From Paracoccaceae bacterium (GTDB taxonomy: Bacteria > Pseudomonadota > Alphaproteobacteria > Rhodobacterales > Rhodobacteraceae), in NCBI GenBank assembly GCA_015487335.1, contig WFPZ01000157.1, positions 1-6,848 of the forward strand: DNA of 6,848 nt, written 5' to 3'. The notes below the pieces were generated by a model. That model worked only from the letters and a program-made list of their open reading frames with translations. It was not told where the DNA came from and searched no databases. A program made the translations under genes and the position numbers. Positions 4,672 through 6,848 of this stretch are shown here, one piece after another (position 1 is the first letter of the stretch; each line of letters starts with the position of its first letter).

Positions 4672-6848
4672 ATGGCAGAGCTGAAGAAAATCGAGGTGCG
4701 CGGCGCGCGCGAGCACAACCTCAAGAACATCGACATCGACATCCCGCGCGACCGGCTGGTGGTGATCACCGGCCTGTCGGGCTCGGGCAAGTCGAGCCTG
4801 GCCTTCGACACCATCTATGCCGAGGGCCAGCGCCGCTATGTGGAGAGCCTCTCGGCCTATGCCCGGCAGTTTCTCGACATGATGGAAAAGCCCGACGTGG
4901 ACCACATCAGCGGTCTCTCTCCGGCCATTTCCATCGAGCAGAAGACCACCTCGAAGAACCCGCGCTCCACCGTCGGCACGGTGACCGAGATCTACGACTA
5001 CCTGCGCCTGCTGTTCGCCCGTGCCGGCACCCCCTATTCCCCGGCCACCGGCGAGCCGATCGTCGCCAGCCAGGTGCAGGACATGGTGGATCGCATCATG
5101 GCCCTGCCCGAGGGCACGCGGGCCTATCTGCTGGCCCCGATCGTGCGCGACCGCAAGGGCGAGTACCGCAAGGAAATCCTGGAGCTGCGGAAGCAGGGCT
5201 TCCAGCGCCTCAAGATCGACGGCGCCTTCTACGAGATCGAGGACGCCCCGGCGCTCGACAGGAAATTCCGCCACGACATCGACGTGGTGGTGGACCGCAT
5301 CGTGGTGCGCGAGGGGCTGGAGACGCGCCTGGCCGACAGCCTGCGCACTGCGCTCGATCTTGCCGACGGCATCGCCATTCTCGAGACCGCGCCGCGCGAA
5401 GGCGAGGGCGAGGCCGAGCGCATCACGTTTTCGGAAAAATTCGCCTGTCCGGTCTCGGGCTTCACCATTCCCGAGATCGAGCCGCGGCTGTTTTCCTTCA
5501 ACGCCCCCTTCGGCGCCTGCCCGGAATGCGACGGGCTGGGGGTGGAACTGTTCTTCGATGAAAACCTCGTGGTCCCCGACAAGACGCTGCCGGTACACGA
5601 AGGCGCCCTGGCCCCCTGGCGCAAGGGCAAGTCTCCCTATTTCCGCCAGACGATCGAAGCGATGGCCCGCCATTACGGGTTTGAGCGCGACACCCGCTGG
5701 AAGGATCTGCCGGAGAAGGTGCAGAAGGTGTTCCTGTATGGCTCGGGCGACGAGGAAATCCGCTTTCGCTACGATGACGGCGGGCGGGTCTATGAGGTCA
5801 TGCGCACCTTCGAGGGGGTCATCCCCAACATGGAACGCCGCTACCGCGAGACCGACAGCGCCTGGGTGCGCGAGGAATTCGAGCGCTACCAGAACAGGCG
5901 CCCGTGCCGGGCCTGCGGCGGCTACCGGCTGCGCGCGGAGGCGCTGGCCGTGCGTATCGGGGGGCTGCACATCGGCCAGGTGGTGGAGATGTCGATCCGC
6001 GAGGCCTGGGAGTGGTGCGAGAAGGTGCCGGGGCAGCTGAGCCGCCAGAACAACGAGATCGCCGCCCCGATCCTGAAGGAGATCCGCGAGCGCCTTGGCT
6101 TTCTCAACAATGTCGGGCTGGAGTATCTGACGCTCTCGCGCAGCGCCGGCACGCTTTCGGGCGGGGAAAGCCAGCGCATCCGCCTGGCCAGCCAGATCGG
6201 CTCGGGGCTCACCGGCGTGCTCTACGTGCTCGACGAGCCCTCCATCGGCCTGCACCAGCGCGACAACGGCCGGCTGCTGGATACGCTCAAGAACCTGCGC
6301 GACCAGGGCAACACGGTGATCGTGGTCGAGCATGACGAAGAGGCGATCCGCAGCGCCGACCATGTGCTCGACATCGGCCCCGGGGCGGGGGTGCATGGCG
6401 GGCGTGTCGTGGCCCAGGGCACGCCTGAGGAAATCGCCGCCGATCCGGCCTCGCTGACGGGGCAGTATCTTTCCGGTGCGCGCGAGATCCCGGTGCCCGC
6501 CGTCCGGCGCGAGGGAAACGGAAAAAAGGTAACAGTGGTAAAGGCTTGCGGTAACAACCTGAAGGACGTGACGGTGGATTTTCCGCTGGGCAGGTTCGTC
6601 TGCGTGACCGGCGTCTCGGGCGGGGGCAAGTCGACGCTGACCATCGAGACCCTGTTCAGGACCGCCAGCCAGCGGCTCAACGGTGCCCGGCAGACGCCCG
6701 CCCCCTGCGAGACGATCCGCGGGCTCGAGCACCTCGACAAGGTGATCGACATCGATCAGCGCCCCATCGGCCGCACGCCGCGCTCCAACCCCGCCACCTA
6801 TACCGGCGCCTTCACCCCGATCCGCGACTGGTTCGCCGGCCTGCCCGA
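4672..6848 (+). CDS. uvrA: Excinuclease ABC subunit UvrA (3' end missing)
   Basis: DNA-damage recognition ATPase of nucleotide excision repair; a UvrA dimer loads UvrB at lesions. 725 codons are visible; the family is about 950 residues, so the C-terminal quarter with the second zinc module and the second ABC signature lies beyond the window. In order: Walker A of the first ABC unit GLSGSGKS (34-41, Lys40); ARQFLDMMEKPDVDHISGLSPAI of the UvrB/insertion region; the first zinc module at 259-286, here C259-P-V-S262 and C283-x-x-C286; PCRACGGYRLR before the signature; ABC signature LSGGES (495-500); Walker B and catalytic Glu VLDEPS (Asp521, Glu522); and the second Walker A GVSGGGKS (647-654, Lys653). 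ATG 4672 has GGGAG 5 nt upstream and gives the family N-terminus (KIEVRGAREHNLKNID). An SOS box precedes it, so induction by DNA damage through LexA is expected. It starts 94 bp after the ccdA-like stop but has its own promoter candidate. Confidence 0.97.
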   Translation, partial: MAELKKIEVRGAREHNLKNIDIDIPRDRLVVITGLSGSGKSSLAFDTIYAEGQRRYVESLSAYARQFLDMMEKPDVDHISGLSPAISIEQKTTSKNPRSTVGTVTEIYDYLRLLFARAGTPYSPATGEPIVASQVQDMVDRIMALPEGTRAYLLAPIVRDRKGEYRKEILELRKQGFQRLKIDGAFYEIEDAPALDRKFRHDIDVVVDRIVVREGLETRLADSLRTALDLADGIAILETAPREGEGEAERITFSEKFACPVSGFTIPEIEPRLFSFNAPFGACPECDGLGVELFFDENLVVPDKTLPVHEGALAPWRKGKSPYFRQTIEAMARHYGFERDTRWKDLPEKVQKVFLYGSGDEEIRFRYDDGGRVYEVMRTFEGVIPNMERRYRETDSAWVREEFERYQNRRPCRACGGYRLRAEALAVRIGGLHIGQVVEMSIREAWEWCEKVPGQLSRQNNEIAAPILKEIRERLGFLNNVGLEYLTLSRSAGTLSGGESQRIRLASQIGSGLTGVLYVLDEPSIGLHQRDNGRLLDTLKNLRDQGNTVIVVEHDEEAIRSADHVLDIGPGAGVHGGRVVAQGTPEEIAADPASLTGQYLSGAREIPVPAVRREGNGKKVTVVKACGNNLKDVTVDFPLGRFVCVTGVSGGGKSTLTIETLFRTASQRLNGARQTPAPCETIRGLEHLDKVIDIDQRPIGRTPRSNPATYTGAFTPIRDWFAGLP

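Noticed and set aside
6610..6636. The second UvrA Walker A reads GVSGGGKS instead of GVSGSGKS, a possible defect.
   Set aside because: Gly in place of Ser at that position still fits the GxxGxGKS/T consensus, the Lys and Ser that contact nucleotide are kept, and I recall the form as common in this bacterial group.
4588..6732. A minus-strand open frame of about 714 codons opposite uvrA.
   Set aside because: It is the mirror of a high-GC gene with strong third-position bias. The plus strand encodes unmistakable UvrA motifs throughout, and the antisense product is a low-complexity Ala/Arg/His/Gln-rich string with no recognisable domain.

Overview
The window is high-GC DNA with the codon style and gene content of an alphaproteobacterium, most likely a member of the Rhodobacterales (Paracoccaceae/Roseobacteraceae). 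This rests on the protein style (a CLNWGC-type dihydrolipoyl dehydrogenase, a UvrA with a CPVS first zinc-module half) and on two regulatory sites known from this group. One is an SOS box of the GTTC-N7-GTTC type. The other is a dyad of the ATTC-N8-GAAT type bound by SqrR/BigR. I ran no database search; assignments come from motifs and family knowledge.

Layout: (1) 1-965, the 3' two-thirds of a YcaD-like major facilitator transporter, cut by the window start. (2) 1036-1617, a DUF924 (TPR-like fold) protein of unknown function. (3) 1738-3132, a complete dihydrolipoyl dehydrogenase (E3), preceded by an almost perfect 22-bp AT-centred palindrome at 1704-1725 next to its ribosome binding site. 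(4) 3177-3222, a GC-rich three-part repeat that folds into alternative hairpins and appears to end the convergent lpdA and rhodanese transcripts. (5) 3265-3642 on the minus strand, a single-domain rhodanese. It is divergent from (6) 3897-4577, a six-helix CcdA/DsbD-type membrane protein. The AT-rich region between them carries the ATTC-N8-GAAT dyad at 3706-3725. (7) 4672 to the window end, the first ~725 codons of uvrA, preceded by an exact SOS box at 4592-4606 and a plausible promoter.

How the genes work together: the rhodanese and the CcdA-like protein look like a small sulfane-sulfur/thiol-redox module. The rhodanese handles persulfide sulfur in the cytoplasm, and the CcdA-like protein would carry reducing equivalents across the inner membrane. 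Both could be controlled from one sulfide/persulfide-responsive operator. The E3 gene serves 2-oxoacid dehydrogenase complexes, but no E1 or E2 gene is in view. UvrA belongs to nucleotide excision repair and is probably LexA-controlled. The transporter and DUF924 genes have no evident link to the rest.

The coding content is ordinary. The best material for a second look is regulatory: the SqrR/BigR-like dyad over a rhodanese/ccdA pair, the uncharacterised lpdA palindrome, the SOS box, and the unusually long ccdA leader with an orphan Shine-Dalgarno sequence. I saw no tRNA, rRNA, CRISPR array, insertion sequence or attachment site.
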